From Cupriavidus numazuensis (lineage in GTDB: Bacteria; Pseudomonadota; Gammaproteobacteria; Burkholderiales; Burkholderiaceae), in assembly GCF_905397435.1 (NCBI RefSeq), contig NZ_CAJPVI010000006.1, positions 62,001 through 126,000 of the forward strand: a DNA stretch of 64,000 nt. The letters are read 5' to 3'. Below, in pieces: positions 55,052-64,000 of the stretch. Numbering within the stretch: position 1 is the stretch's first letter; every line of letters starts with the position of its first letter. The notes under the pieces are model-generated. The model did not search any database. It worked only from the letters and a program-made list of their open reading frames with translations, and was not told the DNA's origin. The position numbers were made by a program, and so were the translations under genes.

Positions 55052-56395
55052 ATGACGCGCAAGTATTTCGGGACTGATGGCGTACGCGGCAAGGTCGGCG
55101 AGTCGCCGATCACGCCGGATTTCGTCATGCGGCTGGGACACGCCGCTGGGAAGGTACTGGCACATGGTGCGAGTACCGGGCAGGGACGGCCCACCGTGCT
55201 GATTGGCAAGGACACGCGGATTTCGGGCTATATGCTTGAGGCGGCACTTGAGGCTGGCTTTACTTCGGCCGGTGTCCATGTGCTGCTGACCGGACCGTTG
55301 CCGACGCCTGGCATTGCCTACCTGACGCGCGCGCTGCGCCTGTCGGCGGGCGTGGTCATCTCGGCCAGCCACAATCCGTACTACGACAACGGCATCAAGT
55401 TCTTTTCGGCCGACGGCGACAAGCTGCCTGACGAGGTCGAGGCCAAGATCGAGGCAGCGCTTGAAGAGCCGATGACCTGCGCGCCGTCCGATGACCTGGG
55501 CCGCGCGCGACGCATCAACGACGCGCCCGGTCGCTATATCGAGTTCTGCAAGAGCACGTTCCCGAACAGCCAGGACCTGCGTGGTCTCAAGCTGGTCGTG
55601 GACTGCGCGCACGGTGCCGCCTACCACATCGCACCGCACGTCTTCCATGAACTCGGCGCCGACGTCGTCGCGATCGGCAACCAGCCTGACGGCCGCAACA
55701 TCAACGATGGCTATGGCGCTACCGCTCCCGGCAAGCTGATTGAAGCCGTCCGGGAGCACGGCGCCGACCTGGGTCTCGCGTTCGACGGCGATGCGGACCG
55801 GCTGCAGGTCGTGGACAGCGAAGGGCGCCTCTACAACGGCGACGAACTGCTGTACCTGATCGTGCGCGACCGCATGGCGGCAGGATTTGCGGTCGAAGGC
55901 GCGGTGGGCACGCTCATGACCAACATGGCCGTGGAGCTGGCGCTCAAGCGTATCGGCGTGGACTTCGTGCGCGCGAAAGTCGGCGATCGCTATGTCCTGG
56001 AAGAGCTGAACAAGCGCCACTGGACGCTGGGCGGCGAAGGCTCCGGCCATCTGCTGTGCCTGGACCGGCACAGCACGGGCGACGGCATCGTCTCGGCGCT
56101 CCAGGTGCTGGCGGCGCTGCGCCGTAGCGGCAAGACGCTGGCCGGCTTGCTCGACGGCGTCAGCCTGTTCCCGCAGAAGCTCATCAACGTTCGGGTCGAA
56201 AAGGGATTCGACTGGCAATCGCATGCGGGCCTGAAGGCGGCCCGCGCGGTCGTGGAGCCGGAGTTGGCTGGGCGCGGCCGTGTGCTGATCCGCGCGTCGG
56301 GCACCGAGCCCGTGGTCCGTGTGATGGTAGAGGCCGAGCACGCCGAGACGGCCGAACGGGCTGCACAGACGCTGGCGGAGGCATTGCGCGCCTGA
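55052..56395 (+). CDS. glmM: Phosphoglucosamine mutase
   Basis: The enzyme converts glucosamine-6-phosphate to glucosamine-1-phosphate for UDP-GlcNAc, peptidoglycan and LPS. The 447-residue protein has phosphoserine Ser106 in [18 protein letters not shown], the metal loop FDGDADRLQ near residue 250, and the C-terminal phosphate-binding [15 protein letters not shown] 55052 with AAGGGA upstream begins [13 protein letters not shown], the family start. A strong terminator follows. Confidence 0.97.
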   Translation: MTRKYFGTDGVRGKVGESPITPDFVMRLGHAAGKVLAHGASTGQGRPTVLIGKDTRISGYMLEAALEAGFTSAGVHVLLTGPLPTPGIAYLTRALRLSAGVVISASHNPYYDNGIKFFSADGDKLPDEVEAKIEAALEEPMTCAPSDDLGRARRINDAPGRYIEFCKSTFPNSQDLRGLKLVVDCAHGAAYHIAPHVFHELGADVVAIGNQPDGRNINDGYGATAPGKLIEAVREHGADLGLAFDGDADRLQVVDSEGRLYNGDELLYLIVRDRMAAGFAVEGAVGTLMTNMAVELALKRIGVDFVRAKVGDRYVLEELNKRHWTLGGEGSGHLLCLDRHSTGDGIVSALQVLAALRRSGKTLAGLLDGVSLFPQKLINVRVEKGFDWQSHAGLKAARAVVEPELAGRGRVLIRASGTEPVVRVMVEAEHAETAERAAQTLAEALRA

Positions 56396-56430
56396 CAGCG
56401 GCCAATCGGAAACGCTACTTCATCATCATC

Positions 56431-56458
56431 ACGCCGGGAATGCCCGGCGTTTTTTTTT
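56431..56458 (+). terminator. Rho-independent terminator after glmM
   Basis: ACGCCGGG (56431-56438) pairs perfectly with CCCGGCGT (56443-56450) around a four-base loop, followed by eight T residues. It separates glmM from the phosphate regulon. Confidence 0.95.
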
Positions 56459-56558
56459 GCGGCATTACGCAATTAACCGACTGCCCTTTCCCCACGGCGG
56501 TGGGGGATTGCATGTCGGGTCCGCCCGCGTCCGTACGGGCTTCCAAGAAGATTCTGCG

Positions 56559-56576
56559 ATGTCACGGAATTGTCAT
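56559..56576 (+). promoter_or_regulatory. PHO box 1 upstream of pstS
   Basis: ATGTCACGGAATTGTCAT has two TGTCA half-sites exactly 11 bp apart (56560 and 56571), matching the PhoB-binding direct-repeat consensus. It lies about 70 bp before pstS. Confidence 0.8.
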
Positions 56577-56597
56577 GTGCGGAGCATACAGTTCGTC

Positions 56598-56615
56598 TTG
56601 TCAAAAATTTGTCAT
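56598..56615 (+). promoter_or_regulatory. PHO box 2 upstream of pstS
   Basis: TTGTCAAAAATTTGTCAT has two TGTCA half-sites 11 bp apart (56599 and 56610) with an A/T spacer, close to the ideal PHO box. It is 27 bp before the pstS ATG and probably stands in place of the -35 element. Confidence 0.85.
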
Positions 56616-56642
56616 TCCCAACCAATGTTCTCTGGAGGACAT

Positions 56643-57674
56643 ATGAAGCTGGTCAAGACTGCCGTGGCAGGCATCGTTTCGATGGTCGTAGCGGGTACTG
56701 CGTTCGCGGCGGAAATTACCGGTGCAGGCGCTTCCTTCCCGGCGCCCGTCTATTCCAAGTGGGCCGACGCATACCAAAAAGCAACGGGCAACAAGGTCAA
56801 CTATCAATCCATCGGTTCGTCGGGCGGCATCAAGCAGATTGGCGCCAAGACGGTCGATTTCGGCGCCTCTGACGCTCCGCTGAAGGACGAAGACCTGAAC
56901 AAGCAGGGTCTGGTCCAGTTCCCGACTGTGATCGGCGGCGTGGTGCCGGTGATCAACCTGCAGGGCGTGAAGCCGGGCGACCTGACCATCACCGGCGAGG
57001 TGCTGGCCAATATCTACCTGGGCAAGATCAAGAAGTGGGATGATGCGGCCATCAAGGCACTGAACCCGCACGCCAAGCTGCCGAACCAGGACATCCTGCC
57101 GGTGCGCCGCGCTGACGGTTCGGGCACCACCTTCATCTTCACGAACTACCTGTCGAAGGTCAGCCCCGAGTGGCAGAAGTCGGTGGGCGAAGGCACCACT
57201 GTCAACTGGCCGGGCGGCGGCACGGGCGGCAAGGGCAACGAAGGCGTGGCCGCTTTCGTGCAGCGTCTGAATGGTGCGATCGGCTACGTCGAGTACGCCT
57301 ACGCCAAGCAGAACAAGATGACGCACGTGAACATGAAGAACTCGGCCGGGGCCGTGGTTCAGCCGGGTGACGACGCCTTCAAGGCCGCCGCCGCCGGTGC
57401 GGACTGGAGCAAGACCTACTACCAGATCCTGACGAACCAGCCGGGCAAGGCAGCATGGCCGATCGCCGGCGCTACCTTCATCCTGGTCCACAAGAACCAG
57501 GAAAAAGCTGCGCAAGGCGCGGAAGTGCTGAAGTTCTTCGACTGGGCCTACAAGAGCGGCGCCAACATGGCCGCCGACCTGGACTACGTGCCGCTGCCGG
57601 AAGCGGTCGTGAACCAGATCCGCACGACCTGGAAGACCAGCGTCAAGGACGCTTCGGGCAAGGCGCTGTACTAA
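56643..57674 (+). CDS. pstS: Phosphate ABC importer, periplasmic phosphate-binding protein
   Basis: PstS binds phosphate in the periplasm for the PstCAB importer. The 343-residue product has a signal peptide ending AGTAFAAEI (about residue 23) and the binding segments [25 protein letters not shown] and [23 protein letters not shown] precedes the ATG at 56643. Two PHO boxes upstream predict induction by PhoB when phosphate is low. It is the first gene of pstSCAB-phoU-phoBR. Confidence 0.97.
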   Translation: MKLVKTAVAGIVSMVVAGTAFAAEITGAGASFPAPVYSKWADAYQKATGNKVNYQSIGSSGGIKQIGAKTVDFGASDAPLKDEDLNKQGLVQFPTVIGGVVPVINLQGVKPGDLTITGEVLANIYLGKIKKWDDAAIKALNPHAKLPNQDILPVRRADGSGTTFIFTNYLSKVSPEWQKSVGEGTTVNWPGGGTGGKGNEGVAAFVQRLNGAIGYVEYAYAKQNKMTHVNMKNSAGAVVQPGDDAFKAAAAGADWSKTYYQILTNQPGKAAWPIAGATFILVHKNQEKAAQGAEVLKFFDWAYKSGANMAADLDYVPLPEAVVNQIRTTWKTSVKDASGKALY

Positions 57675-57728
57675 GCCACTGTCCGCATGGCAGCCCGCTG
57701 CGGCATGCGCCGCGGCTGGCTGAGTGGC

Positions 57729-57746
57729 CCGGCGGCTTGCCGCCGG
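57729..57746 (+). other. Hairpin between pstS and pstC
   Basis: CCGGCGGC (57729-57736) pairs perfectly with GCCGCCGG (57739-57746). It lies in the 106-bp pstS-pstC gap and lacks a T-run. Such hairpins often protect the binding-protein message and lower permease expression; here that is inference. Confidence 0.55.
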
Positions 57747-57780
57747 CGCCTGCCAAACCATCGACCGTATTCTCTGCACC

Positions 57781-58746
57781 ATGGCGACTTCGTCCGAAAT
57801 TTCAGCCGTCCGGCCCCCCAGCCGCACTGGCGACATCCTGTTCGGCGGCCTGACACGCGGGGCTGCCATCGTGACGCTGCTCCTGCTGGGCGGCATCATC
57901 GTGTCGCTGGCCATCAGCGCATGGCCTTCGATCCAGACATTCGGCGCCCGATTCCTCTGGACTGCGGAATGGGATCCTCCCGCTGACGTCTATGGCGCGC
58001 TTGTGCCGATCTACGGCACGCTCGTGACTTCGCTGATCGCACTGATCATCGCTGTGCCGGTGAGCTTCGGCATCGCACTGTTCCTGACCGAGCTGTCGCC
58101 GGCCTGGCTGCGCCGTCCGCTTGGCACTGCCATTGAATTGCTGGCCGCCGTGCCGTCGATCGTCTACGGCATGTGGGGTCTGCTGGTGTTCGCGCCGATC
58201 TTCGGCGAGTACTTCCAGAAGCCGCTGGCTGCCACCATTGGCCAGGTGCCGGTGATCGGCAAGCTGTTCCAGGGTGCGCCGCTTGGCATCGGCCTGCTGT
58301 GTGCGGGCGTGATCCTGGCAATCATGATCATTCCGTACATCGCCTCGGTGATGCGCGACGTGTTTGAAGTCACCCCGGTGCTGCTGAAGGAATCCGCCTA
58401 CGGCGTAGGCTGCACGACCTGGGAAGTGATGTGGAAAGTGGTGCTGCCCTACACCCGCGCCGGCGTGATCGGCGGCGTCATGCTCGGCCTTGGCCGTGCG
58501 CTGGGCGAAACCATGGCCGTCACCTTCGTGATCGGCAATACCAACCTGCTCGACAGCGCGTCGCTGTTCTCTCCGGGCAACAGCATTACGTCCGCGCTGG
58601 CCAACGAATTCGCGGAAGCGGGCGCCGGCCTGCATACGGCCGCGCTGATGGAACTGGGTCTGATCCTGTTCTTCATCACGTTCGTGGTGCTGGCGCTGTC
58701 CAAGCTGCTGCTGTTGCGACTGGCCAAGAATGAGGGGGCAAAATGA
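57781..58746 (+). CDS. pstC: Phosphate ABC importer permease PstC
   Basis: This 321-residue inner-membrane permease pairs with PstA. It has about six helices; the first is [20 protein letters not shown] near residue 26. The ATPase-contact loop includes [22 protein letters not shown] 57781 gives the normal length; an upstream in-frame start lies inside the pstS-pstC gap. It overlaps pstA by four bases. Confidence 0.95.
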   Translation: MATSSEISAVRPPSRTGDILFGGLTRGAAIVTLLLLGGIIVSLAISAWPSIQTFGARFLWTAEWDPPADVYGALVPIYGTLVTSLIALIIAVPVSFGIALFLTELSPAWLRRPLGTAIELLAAVPSIVYGMWGLLVFAPIFGEYFQKPLAATIGQVPVIGKLFQGAPLGIGLLCAGVILAIMIIPYIASVMRDVFEVTPVLLKESAYGVGCTTWEVMWKVVLPYTRAGVIGGVMLGLGRALGETMAVTFVIGNTNLLDSASLFSPGNSITSALANEFAEAGAGLHTAALMELGLILFFITFVVLALSKLLLLRLAKNEGAK

Positions 58747-59645
58747 ACCAGGCGAGCCACGCTGTGTCTTCCGCATCGATTCCTGCTGTACGGCCCGACG
58801 CCGATGCCGTGCGCACGCGCCTGCAAGCGCGCCGCCGCCGCACCAACCTGATTGCACTGGCCGCGTCGCTGGGCGCCATGGGTTTCGGCCTGTTCTGGCT
58901 GGCCTGGATCCTGTTCACCACGGTCACGCTGGGTGTGGGCGGCCTGTCACTGGACCTGTTCACGCAGATGACGCCGGCGCCGAATACCGCCGGTGGCGGC
59001 CTCGCCAACGCGATTTTCGGCAGCTTCGTGATGGTGGGCATCGCCACGCTGCTCGGTACGCCACTGGGCATCCTGGCGGGCATCTACCTGGCCGAGTATG
59101 GCAAGTCGTCGCCACTGGCCAGCCTCATCCGCTTCATCAACGACATCCTGCTGTCGGCGCCGTCGATCGTGATCGGCCTGTTCGTCTACGCGCTGGTGGT
59201 GACCCGCATGGGGCACTTCTCGGGCTGGGCGGGCGCGTGCGCACTGGCACTGCTGCAGATTCCGATCGTGGTCCGCACCACCGAGAACATGCTGAACCTG
59301 GTGCCGAATGCCCTGCGTGAAGCGGCCTTCGCGCTCGGCACGCCGAAATGGAAGATGGTGCTGTCGATCACGGTGAAGTCGTCCTACGCCGGCATCGTTA
59401 CCGGCGTGCTGCTGGCCATTGCGCGTATTGCTGGCGAAACCGCGCCGCTGCTGTTCACCGCACTGTCCAACCAGTTCTGGACCAGCGACCTGAACAAGCC
59501 GATGGCAAACCTGCCTGTGACCATCTTCCGCTTCGCCATGAGCCCGTTCACGGAATGGCAGCAACTGGCCTGGGCCGGCGTGTTCCTCATTACGATCGGT
59601 GTGCTCGCGCTCAATATCGTGGCGCGCATGCTGTTCAAGAAGTAA
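58743..59645 (+). CDS. pstA: Phosphate ABC importer permease PstA
   Basis: This 300-residue permease is the partner of PstC. It has six helices and a loop with [19 protein letters not shown] that docks on PstB. A hydrophilic N-terminus of about 40 residues carries several Arg residues. Its start codon overlaps the pstC stop (ATGA). Confidence 0.95.
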   Translation: MNQASHAVSSASIPAVRPDADAVRTRLQARRRRTNLIALAASLGAMGFGLFWLAWILFTTVTLGVGGLSLDLFTQMTPAPNTAGGGLANAIFGSFVMVGIATLLGTPLGILAGIYLAEYGKSSPLASLIRFINDILLSAPSIVIGLFVYALVVTRMGHFSGWAGACALALLQIPIVVRTTENMLNLVPNALREAAFALGTPKWKMVLSITVKSSYAGIVTGVLLAIARIAGETAPLLFTALSNQFWTSDLNKPMANLPVTIFRFAMSPFTEWQQLAWAGVFLITIGVLALNIVARMLFKK

Positions 59646-59701
59646 CCGGCGCGCGATTCCAGGAATCGGACCGGAACCCGAATATCTAGCGAGATACCAG
59701 C

Positions 59702-60490
59702 ATGACTTCGACTGTCATCGACATCCCCGACTCGGTGCGCGCCAAGATCGACGTGCGCAACCTGAACTTCTACTACGGGCAGTTCCACGCCCTGAAGAAC
59801 ATCAATATGTCGATCCCGGACCGCAAGGTCACGGCGTTCATCGGCCCGTCGGGCTGCGGCAAGTCCACGCTGCTGCGCACGTTCAACAAGATGTACGGCC
59901 TCTACCCGGAGCAGCGCGCCGAGGGCGAGATCAACATGGACGGCGAGAACCTGCTGACCAGCCGCCAGGACATCGCGTTGCTGCGCGCCAAGGTGGGCAT
60001 GGTGTTCCAGAAGCCGACCCCGTTCCCGATGTCGATCTACGACAACATCGCGTTCGGCGTGCGCCTGTTTGAAAAGCTGTCGCGCTCCGAAATGGACGAT
60101 CGCGTGGAGTGGGCGCTGTCCAAGGCTGCGCTGTGGAACGAAGCCAAAGACAAGCTGCACCAGTCGGGCTACGGCCTGTCGGGTGGTCAGCAGCAGCGTC
60201 TGTGCATCGCGCGCGGCATTGCGATCCGCCCTGAAGTGCTGCTGCTCGACGAGCCGTGCTCGGCGCTGGACCCGATTTCCACGGGCCGCATCGAGGAACT
60301 GATCGCCGAGCTCAAGGACGAATATACGGTGGTGATCGTGACCCACAACATGCAGCAGGCCGCCCGCTGCTCGGACTACACGGCCTACATGTATCTGGGC
60401 GAACTGATCGAGTTCGGCGAGACCGAGAAGATCTTCATCAAGCCGCACCGGAAGGAAACCGAAGACTACATCACCGGCCGGTTCGGCTGA
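59702..60490 (+). CDS. pstB: Phosphate ABC importer ATPase PstB
   Basis: This 262-residue ATPase drives phosphate import and takes part in phosphate sensing with PhoU and PhoR. Walker A is GPSGCGKST near residue 56, the signature LSGGQQQR near 162, Walker [13 protein letters not shown], and the H-loop IVTHNMQQA. Length matches the family. Confidence 0.97.
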   Translation: MTSTVIDIPDSVRAKIDVRNLNFYYGQFHALKNINMSIPDRKVTAFIGPSGCGKSTLLRTFNKMYGLYPEQRAEGEINMDGENLLTSRQDIALLRAKVGMVFQKPTPFPMSIYDNIAFGVRLFEKLSRSEMDDRVEWALSKAALWNEAKDKLHQSGYGLSGGQQQRLCIARGIAIRPEVLLLDEPCSALDPISTGRIEELIAELKDEYTVVIVTHNMQQAARCSDYTAYMYLGELIEFGETEKIFIKPHRKETEDYITGRFG

Positions 60491-60547
60491 TGCCGTCCGC
60501 CGTGCCACGCCAACGCCCCGGAAACCCACAGCGGTCTGGAGATACCC

Positions 60548-61252
60548 ATGACTGACAAGCACCTGTCAACGCAATTCGACGCCGACCTCAACGCCATCAA
60601 TACCAAGCTGCTGCAGATGGGAGGGCTGGTCGAATCGCAGATCGAACTCGCGATGCGTGCGCTCGCCGATTTCGACAGCTCGCTGGCCGACCAGGTCATT
60701 GCGCGCGAACAGCAGCTCAACGCGCTGGAAGTCGAGATCGACGCCGATTGCGGCAACATCATCGCGCGCCGCCAGCCTACCGCACGCGACCTGCGCCTGG
60801 TGATGGCCATTTCCAAGACCATCACGAACCTGGAGCGTGCGGGCGATGAAGCCGAGAAGATCGCCAAGCGCACCAAGCACATCATGGAAGATGCGGCGGC
60901 GCATAATATCAACTATGCCGAAGTGAAGCTGTCGGGCGAAATGGCGATCACGCTACTGCGCCAGGCACTGGACGCGTTTGCGCGCCTGGACACGGTGGCG
61001 GCCGCGCGCATCGTCAAGGACGACAAGGCCATCGACGAGGAATTCCGCGGCTTCGTGCGCAAGCTGATCACCTACATGATGGAAGATCCGCGTACGATCT
61101 CGGTCGCGCTGGACTTCCTGTTCGTGGCCAAGGCGATCGAACGCATCGGCGACCATGCCAAGAACATTGCGGAATTCATCATCTACATCGTCAAGGGGAC
61201 GGATGTCCGCCACACTTCGCGCGAGGACATGGAGCGTGAAGCCCTGAGCTGA
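60548..61252 (+). CDS. phoU: Phosphate-signalling protein PhoU
   Basis: PhoU links PstB to PhoR and keeps the Pho regulon off when phosphate is plentiful. The 234-residue all-helical protein has two repeated three-helix halves with metal-binding acidic patches such as NLERAGDEAEKIAKR and IERIGDHAKNIAEF. It lies 57 bp after pstB. Confidence 0.96.
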   Translation: MTDKHLSTQFDADLNAINTKLLQMGGLVESQIELAMRALADFDSSLADQVIAREQQLNALEVEIDADCGNIIARRQPTARDLRLVMAISKTITNLERAGDEAEKIAKRTKHIMEDAAAHNINYAEVKLSGEMAITLLRQALDAFARLDTVAAARIVKDDKAIDEEFRGFVRKLITYMMEDPRTISVALDFLFVAKAIERIGDHAKNIAEFIIYIVKGTDVRHTSREDMEREALS

Positions 61253-61280
61253 GCGGCGTTATCTCCGGAGAAACATACAC

Positions 61281-61988
61281 ATGCCAAGCAGTATTCTCGT
61301 TGTCGAAGATGAACCGGCGATCGCTGAACTGATCGCCGTCAACCTGCAGCACGCGGGGCACTATCCTATCCGGGCCTACAACGCCGAGCAGGCGCTGTCG
61401 CTGATGAGCGACGTGCTGCCTGACCTGGTGCTGCTGGACTGGATGCTCCCGGGCAAGTCAGGCGCTACCTTCGCCAAGGAGTTGCGTGCGAACGATCGCA
61501 CCAAGCAGATTCCCATCATCATGCTCACTGCGCGCAGCGAAGAGCAGGACAAGGTGATGGGACTGGAAGCCGGTGCGGACGACTATGTCACCAAGCCGTT
61601 TTCGCCCAAGGAATTGCTTGCCCGCATCAAGGCCGTGCTGCGCCGCCGTGCGCCGCAGCTCACCGACGATGTGGTGGCGATCAATGGCCTGCGTCTGGAT
61701 CCGGCCACGCACCGCGTGACCGGTGAAGACAACGCCGGTCCGATCAAGCTTGACCTCGGTCCGACCGAGTTCCGCTTGCTCCACTTCCTGATGACGCATC
61801 CGGAACGCGTGCACAGCCGTTCGCAACTGCTGGATCAGGTCTGGGGCGATCACGTGTTCGTCGAGGAACGTACGGTCGACGTGCATATCAAGCGACTTCG
61901 CGCCGCGCTGACGCCGGGCGGCTACAGCAATATGATTGAAACCGTACGCGGCAGCGGTTACCGGCTGGCCCGCACGCCAGGCATCTGA
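61281..61988 (+). CDS. phoB: Phosphate regulon response regulator PhoB
   Basis: PhoB binds PHO boxes and activates phosphate genes. The 235-residue protein has a receiver domain with phospho-acceptor Asp53 in VLLDWMLPG and Lys in YVTKPFSPKEL. A C-terminal winged-helix OmpR-type domain follows, ending EERTVDVHIKRLRAALTP. It lies 28 bp after phoU. Confidence 0.97.
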   Translation: MPSSILVVEDEPAIAELIAVNLQHAGHYPIRAYNAEQALSLMSDVLPDLVLLDWMLPGKSGATFAKELRANDRTKQIPIIMLTARSEEQDKVMGLEAGADDYVTKPFSPKELLARIKAVLRRRAPQLTDDVVAINGLRLDPATHRVTGEDNAGPIKLDLGPTEFRLLHFLMTHPERVHSRSQLLDQVWGDHVFVEERTVDVHIKRLRAALTPGGYSNMIETVRGSGYRLARTPGI

Positions 61989-62111
61989 GATTGGCCCTGG
62001 CCATCTCCGTGCGTGGCCAGTTGACATGGATTCCGTGGCAAACTCTGCCGCAAAACGGCGGTTCTACCGCCACTTGCCCGCATCGCGGGTTCCTGAGTCT
62101 CCTTTGCGCGC

Positions 62112-63446
62112 ATGAATGTCATCTGGGCCCGCTCCGTGGCCATCCTGATCAGCCTGGTGGTGGTTTCCGTCGGGGTCTTTTTCCTGGCGGGCGCAGGTCC
62201 TGCGCTGGCGGTGATGAGCGTGTCGCTGCTGTGCCTGCTCGCATTCCATCTCTACCAGATCAACCGGCTGTGGAAAGTGCTGGACGCGCCGGCGTACGGT
62301 GAAATTCCCAGCGCGCTGGGTTTATGGGGCGAGGTCTATTACCGCCTGCACCGGCTGGTCAAACGCTGGCGCCTGCAGGTGCTGCAAGTCGAGCAGCAGC
62401 ACACACGCTTCATCCAGGCGATCCAGGCTTCACCCAACGGCGTGCTGATGCTCGATGATGCTGACCAGATCGAATGGTGCAACAGCGTGGCCGAACTGCA
62501 CTTCGGCCTGAATGCACGGCGCGATGTGCGCCAGCGCATTACACACCTGATCCGCCGTCCCGAGTTCGTCCACTACCTGACACGCCAGCGCTTCGACGAA
62601 CCGCTGGCCATGCGCGACATGGGCGAGCACAAGCAGGGCGTGATCTCGGTGCAGGTGCTGCCGTACGGCGACAATCGCAAGCTGGTCATTACGCAGGACA
62701 TCACCAAGCTCGAGAATACGGAAGCCATGCGGCGCGACTTTGTCGCGAACGTTTCGCACGAGTTGAAGACGCCGTTGACCGTACTGACCGGCTTCCTGGA
62801 AACCGTGCGTGACCTGCCTGTTTCCGAGGAAGACCGTCAGCGCTATGTCGATATGATGCTGGTGCAGTCCATGCGTATGCAGAGCATCGTGGAAGACCTG
62901 CTGGCGCTGGCCAAGCTCGAAAGCGATGCGCAACCGCCAGGGCAGGACCTCGTGCCAGTCCGCGAGATGGTGGACCATCTCGTCCACGATGCGCAGGCGC
63001 TGTCACAGGGCCGCCACCATATCGCCGCGGAGATCGATCCGACCGTGGAGTTGCGCGGCACCGAGTCGGAGCTGATGTCGGCGCTGGGGAACCTGGTATC
63101 GAATGCCGTGCGCTATACGCCCGCAGGCGGGCGAATCACGGTCCGGCTCGGCTGGGATGATGGGCATGCCGTGTTTTCGGTCGCGGATACCGGGCTTGGC
63201 ATCGCGCCCGAGCATATTCCCCGGCTGACCGAGCGTTTCTACCGCGTCGACCGCAGCCGGTCGCGTGACACCGGCGGTACCGGCCTTGGCCTGGCGATCG
63301 TCAAGCACGTGGTCTCGCGCCACCATGCCGAACTGCGCGTGAACAGCGAAGTGGGGCGAGGCAGCGTGTTTCGGATCATTTTTCCGATCGAGCGCAGCGT
63401 GCGCGAGGTGGCCGACGCGACCGATCCCTCGCGCCGCGCCGCCTGA
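62112..63446 (+). CDS. phoR: Phosphate regulon sensor kinase PhoR
   Basis: This 444-residue histidine kinase phosphorylates PhoB. It has two N-terminal membrane helices (about 5-45), a short charged region and a PAS domain (about 100-200). A HisKA domain carries His216 in FVANVSHELKTPL, and an HATPase domain ends with GTGLGLAIVKHV. There is no large periplasmic sensor, as is typical of PhoR, which listens to Pst-PhoU. The 123-bp gap after phoB holds no gene. Confidence 0.96.
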   Translation: MNVIWARSVAILISLVVVSVGVFFLAGAGPALAVMSVSLLCLLAFHLYQINRLWKVLDAPAYGEIPSALGLWGEVYYRLHRLVKRWRLQVLQVEQQHTRFIQAIQASPNGVLMLDDADQIEWCNSVAELHFGLNARRDVRQRITHLIRRPEFVHYLTRQRFDEPLAMRDMGEHKQGVISVQVLPYGDNRKLVITQDITKLENTEAMRRDFVANVSHELKTPLTVLTGFLETVRDLPVSEEDRQRYVDMMLVQSMRMQSIVEDLLALAKLESDAQPPGQDLVPVREMVDHLVHDAQALSQGRHHIAAEIDPTVELRGTESELMSALGNLVSNAVRYTPAGGRITVRLGWDDGHAVFSVADTGLGIAPEHIPRLTERFYRVDRSRSRDTGGTGLGLAIVKHVVSRHHAELRVNSEVGRGSVFRIIFPIERSVREVADATDPSRRAA

Positions 63447-63496
63447 ACGCGCCTGGCGGCTATTTGACGCCGGCAACATCCTTTCCCTTGGAAAAT

Positions 63497-63524
63497 TGGC
63501 CCGCATAAGCGGGCCATTCTTTTC
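63497..63524 (+). terminator. Terminator between phoR and ppk1
   Basis: TGGCCCGC (63497-63504) pairs perfectly with GCGGGCCA (63509-63516) around a four-base loop, then a T-rich tract follows. The opposite strand also carries an A/T tract (AATTTTCC), so it may serve both convergent genes. Confidence 0.85.
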
Positions 63525-63538
63525 TGCTGCGCCTTGGT

Positions 63539-64000
63539 TTATGCGCTTCCGAACGATGCCAGCAGGTCGTTCTGGCTGACGTGCGGATGCTTGGAACGCG
63601 TCTGCTTGCGTACATAGTTGCCGTCGGGCTGCATGATCCACGCCGAGGCGTTGTCGCGCAGGTGCACCTGCAGGCTTTCCTTGATCACGCGCGCCTTGAG
63701 CGCCTTGTCGAGGACCGGGAACGCGACTTCTACGCGGCGGAACAGGTTGCGGTCCATCCAGTCGGCGCTCGACAGGTAGAGCACTTCCTCGCCGCCGGCC
63801 AGGAAGTAGTAGACGCGATGGTGCTCCAGGAAGCGACCGACGATCGAGCGCACCGAGATGTTTTCTGACATGCCGGGCACGCCCGGCATCAGCGCGCAGA
63901 CGCCGCGCACGATCAGGTCGATCTTCACGCCCGCGCGCGACGCCTTGTAGAGCTCGTCGATGATCGACGGTTCCAGCAGCGCGTTCATTTTTGCGATGAT
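63539..64000 (-). CDS. ppk1: Polyphosphate kinase 1, C-terminal part (cut by window end)
   Basis: The last 153 or so residues of a minus-strand gene that continues beyond the right edge are visible. KMNALLEPSIIDELYKASRAG, IDLIVRGVCALMPGVPGMSEN and YLSSADWMDRNLFRRVEVA are characteristic of the PPK1 C-terminal domains, which form polyphosphate from ATP through a phospho-histidine. Part of the C2 catalytic domain is present; the start is outside. Its place beside phoR is common in betaproteobacteria and links phosphate starvation and polyphosphate storage. Confidence 0.93.
   Translation of the reverse strand: MIAKMNALLEPSIIDELYKASRAGVKIDLIVRGVCALMPGVPGMSENISVRSIVGRFLEHHRVYYFLAGGEEVLYLSSADWMDRNLFRRVEVAFPVLDKALKARVIKESLQVHLRDNASAWIMQPDGNYVRKQTRSKHPHVSQNDLLASFGSA

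Noticed and set aside
61989-62111. A perfect TTGACA at 62021-62026 as a separate phoR promoter
   Set aside because: No acceptable -10 box lies 15-19 bp downstream, so I treat phoR as part of the phoB transcript.

Overview
The window is about 64 kb of chromosomal DNA from a high-GC betaproteobacterium, most likely Cupriavidus or a close Ralstonia relative (Burkholderiaceae). This is inferred from the base composition, the run carA-(LysE exporter)-carB-greA-DUF4149-yhbY-rlmE-ftsH-folP-glmM-pstSCAB-phoU-phoB-phoR-ppk1, and the style of the encoded proteins. No sequence search could be run. I see no insertion sequence, prophage, CRISPR array or conjugation gene. The region reads as chromosome backbone with a few accessory gene groups.

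Left part (1-13.5 kb): a DMT exporter, acetyl-CoA synthetase (acs) followed by a large Na+/solute symporter of the VC_2705 type (acetate uptake and activation), tRNA-Ser(GGA) with a terminator, an orphan NeuD/PglD-type acyltransferase, a DUF2188 protein, a D-amino-acid transaminase, and a complete yfiRNB-type c-di-GMP module on the minus strand. A patch of small envelope or hypothetical genes follows (CopD-like, YXWGXW, MliC and several unknowns).

Glycerol block (13.5-25.7 kb): glpK-glpD on the minus strand, a NUDIX gene and purU, the DeoR-type regulator glpR, and divergently from it a six-gene ABC glycerol importer of the rhizobial GlpSTPQUV type. Import, phosphorylation, oxidation and repression of glycerol are therefore encoded within 12 kb. 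The two ATPases have complementary defects: GlpS lacks the H-loop His and GlpT lacks the LSGGQ signature. This predicts one working and one degenerate ATP site.

Middle (25.7-35.7 kb): a membrane PAS-GGDEF diguanylate cyclase, an unrecognised 217-residue protein, tRNA-Val(CAC), the conserved dnaQ-rnhA-yafS / gloB group, the lytic transglycosylase mltD, and a propionyl-CoA synthetase (prpE) away from any other prp gene.

Catabolic operon (35.8-43.8 kb): seven co-directional genes encode a CoA-dependent aerobic aromatic pathway centred on a monooxygenase-Old Yellow Enzyme fusion of the 2-aminobenzoyl-CoA monooxygenase/reductase type. They are accompanied by an aryl-CoA ligase, hydratase, SDR dehydrogenase, acyl-CoA dehydrogenase, thioesterase and RidA. 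The most likely substrate is anthranilate. Two perfect inverted repeats precede the operon and no regulator gene is next to it.

Right part (43.8-64 kb): pyrimidine/arginine precursor synthesis (carA, carB), transcript cleavage factor greA, ribosome and RNA maturation (yhbY, rlmE), the FtsH protease, folate (folP) and cell-wall precursor (glmM) genes, then the phosphate regulon pstSCAB-phoU-phoBR. Two clear PHO boxes lie before pstS, and ppk1 converges from the right edge and is cut by the window end.
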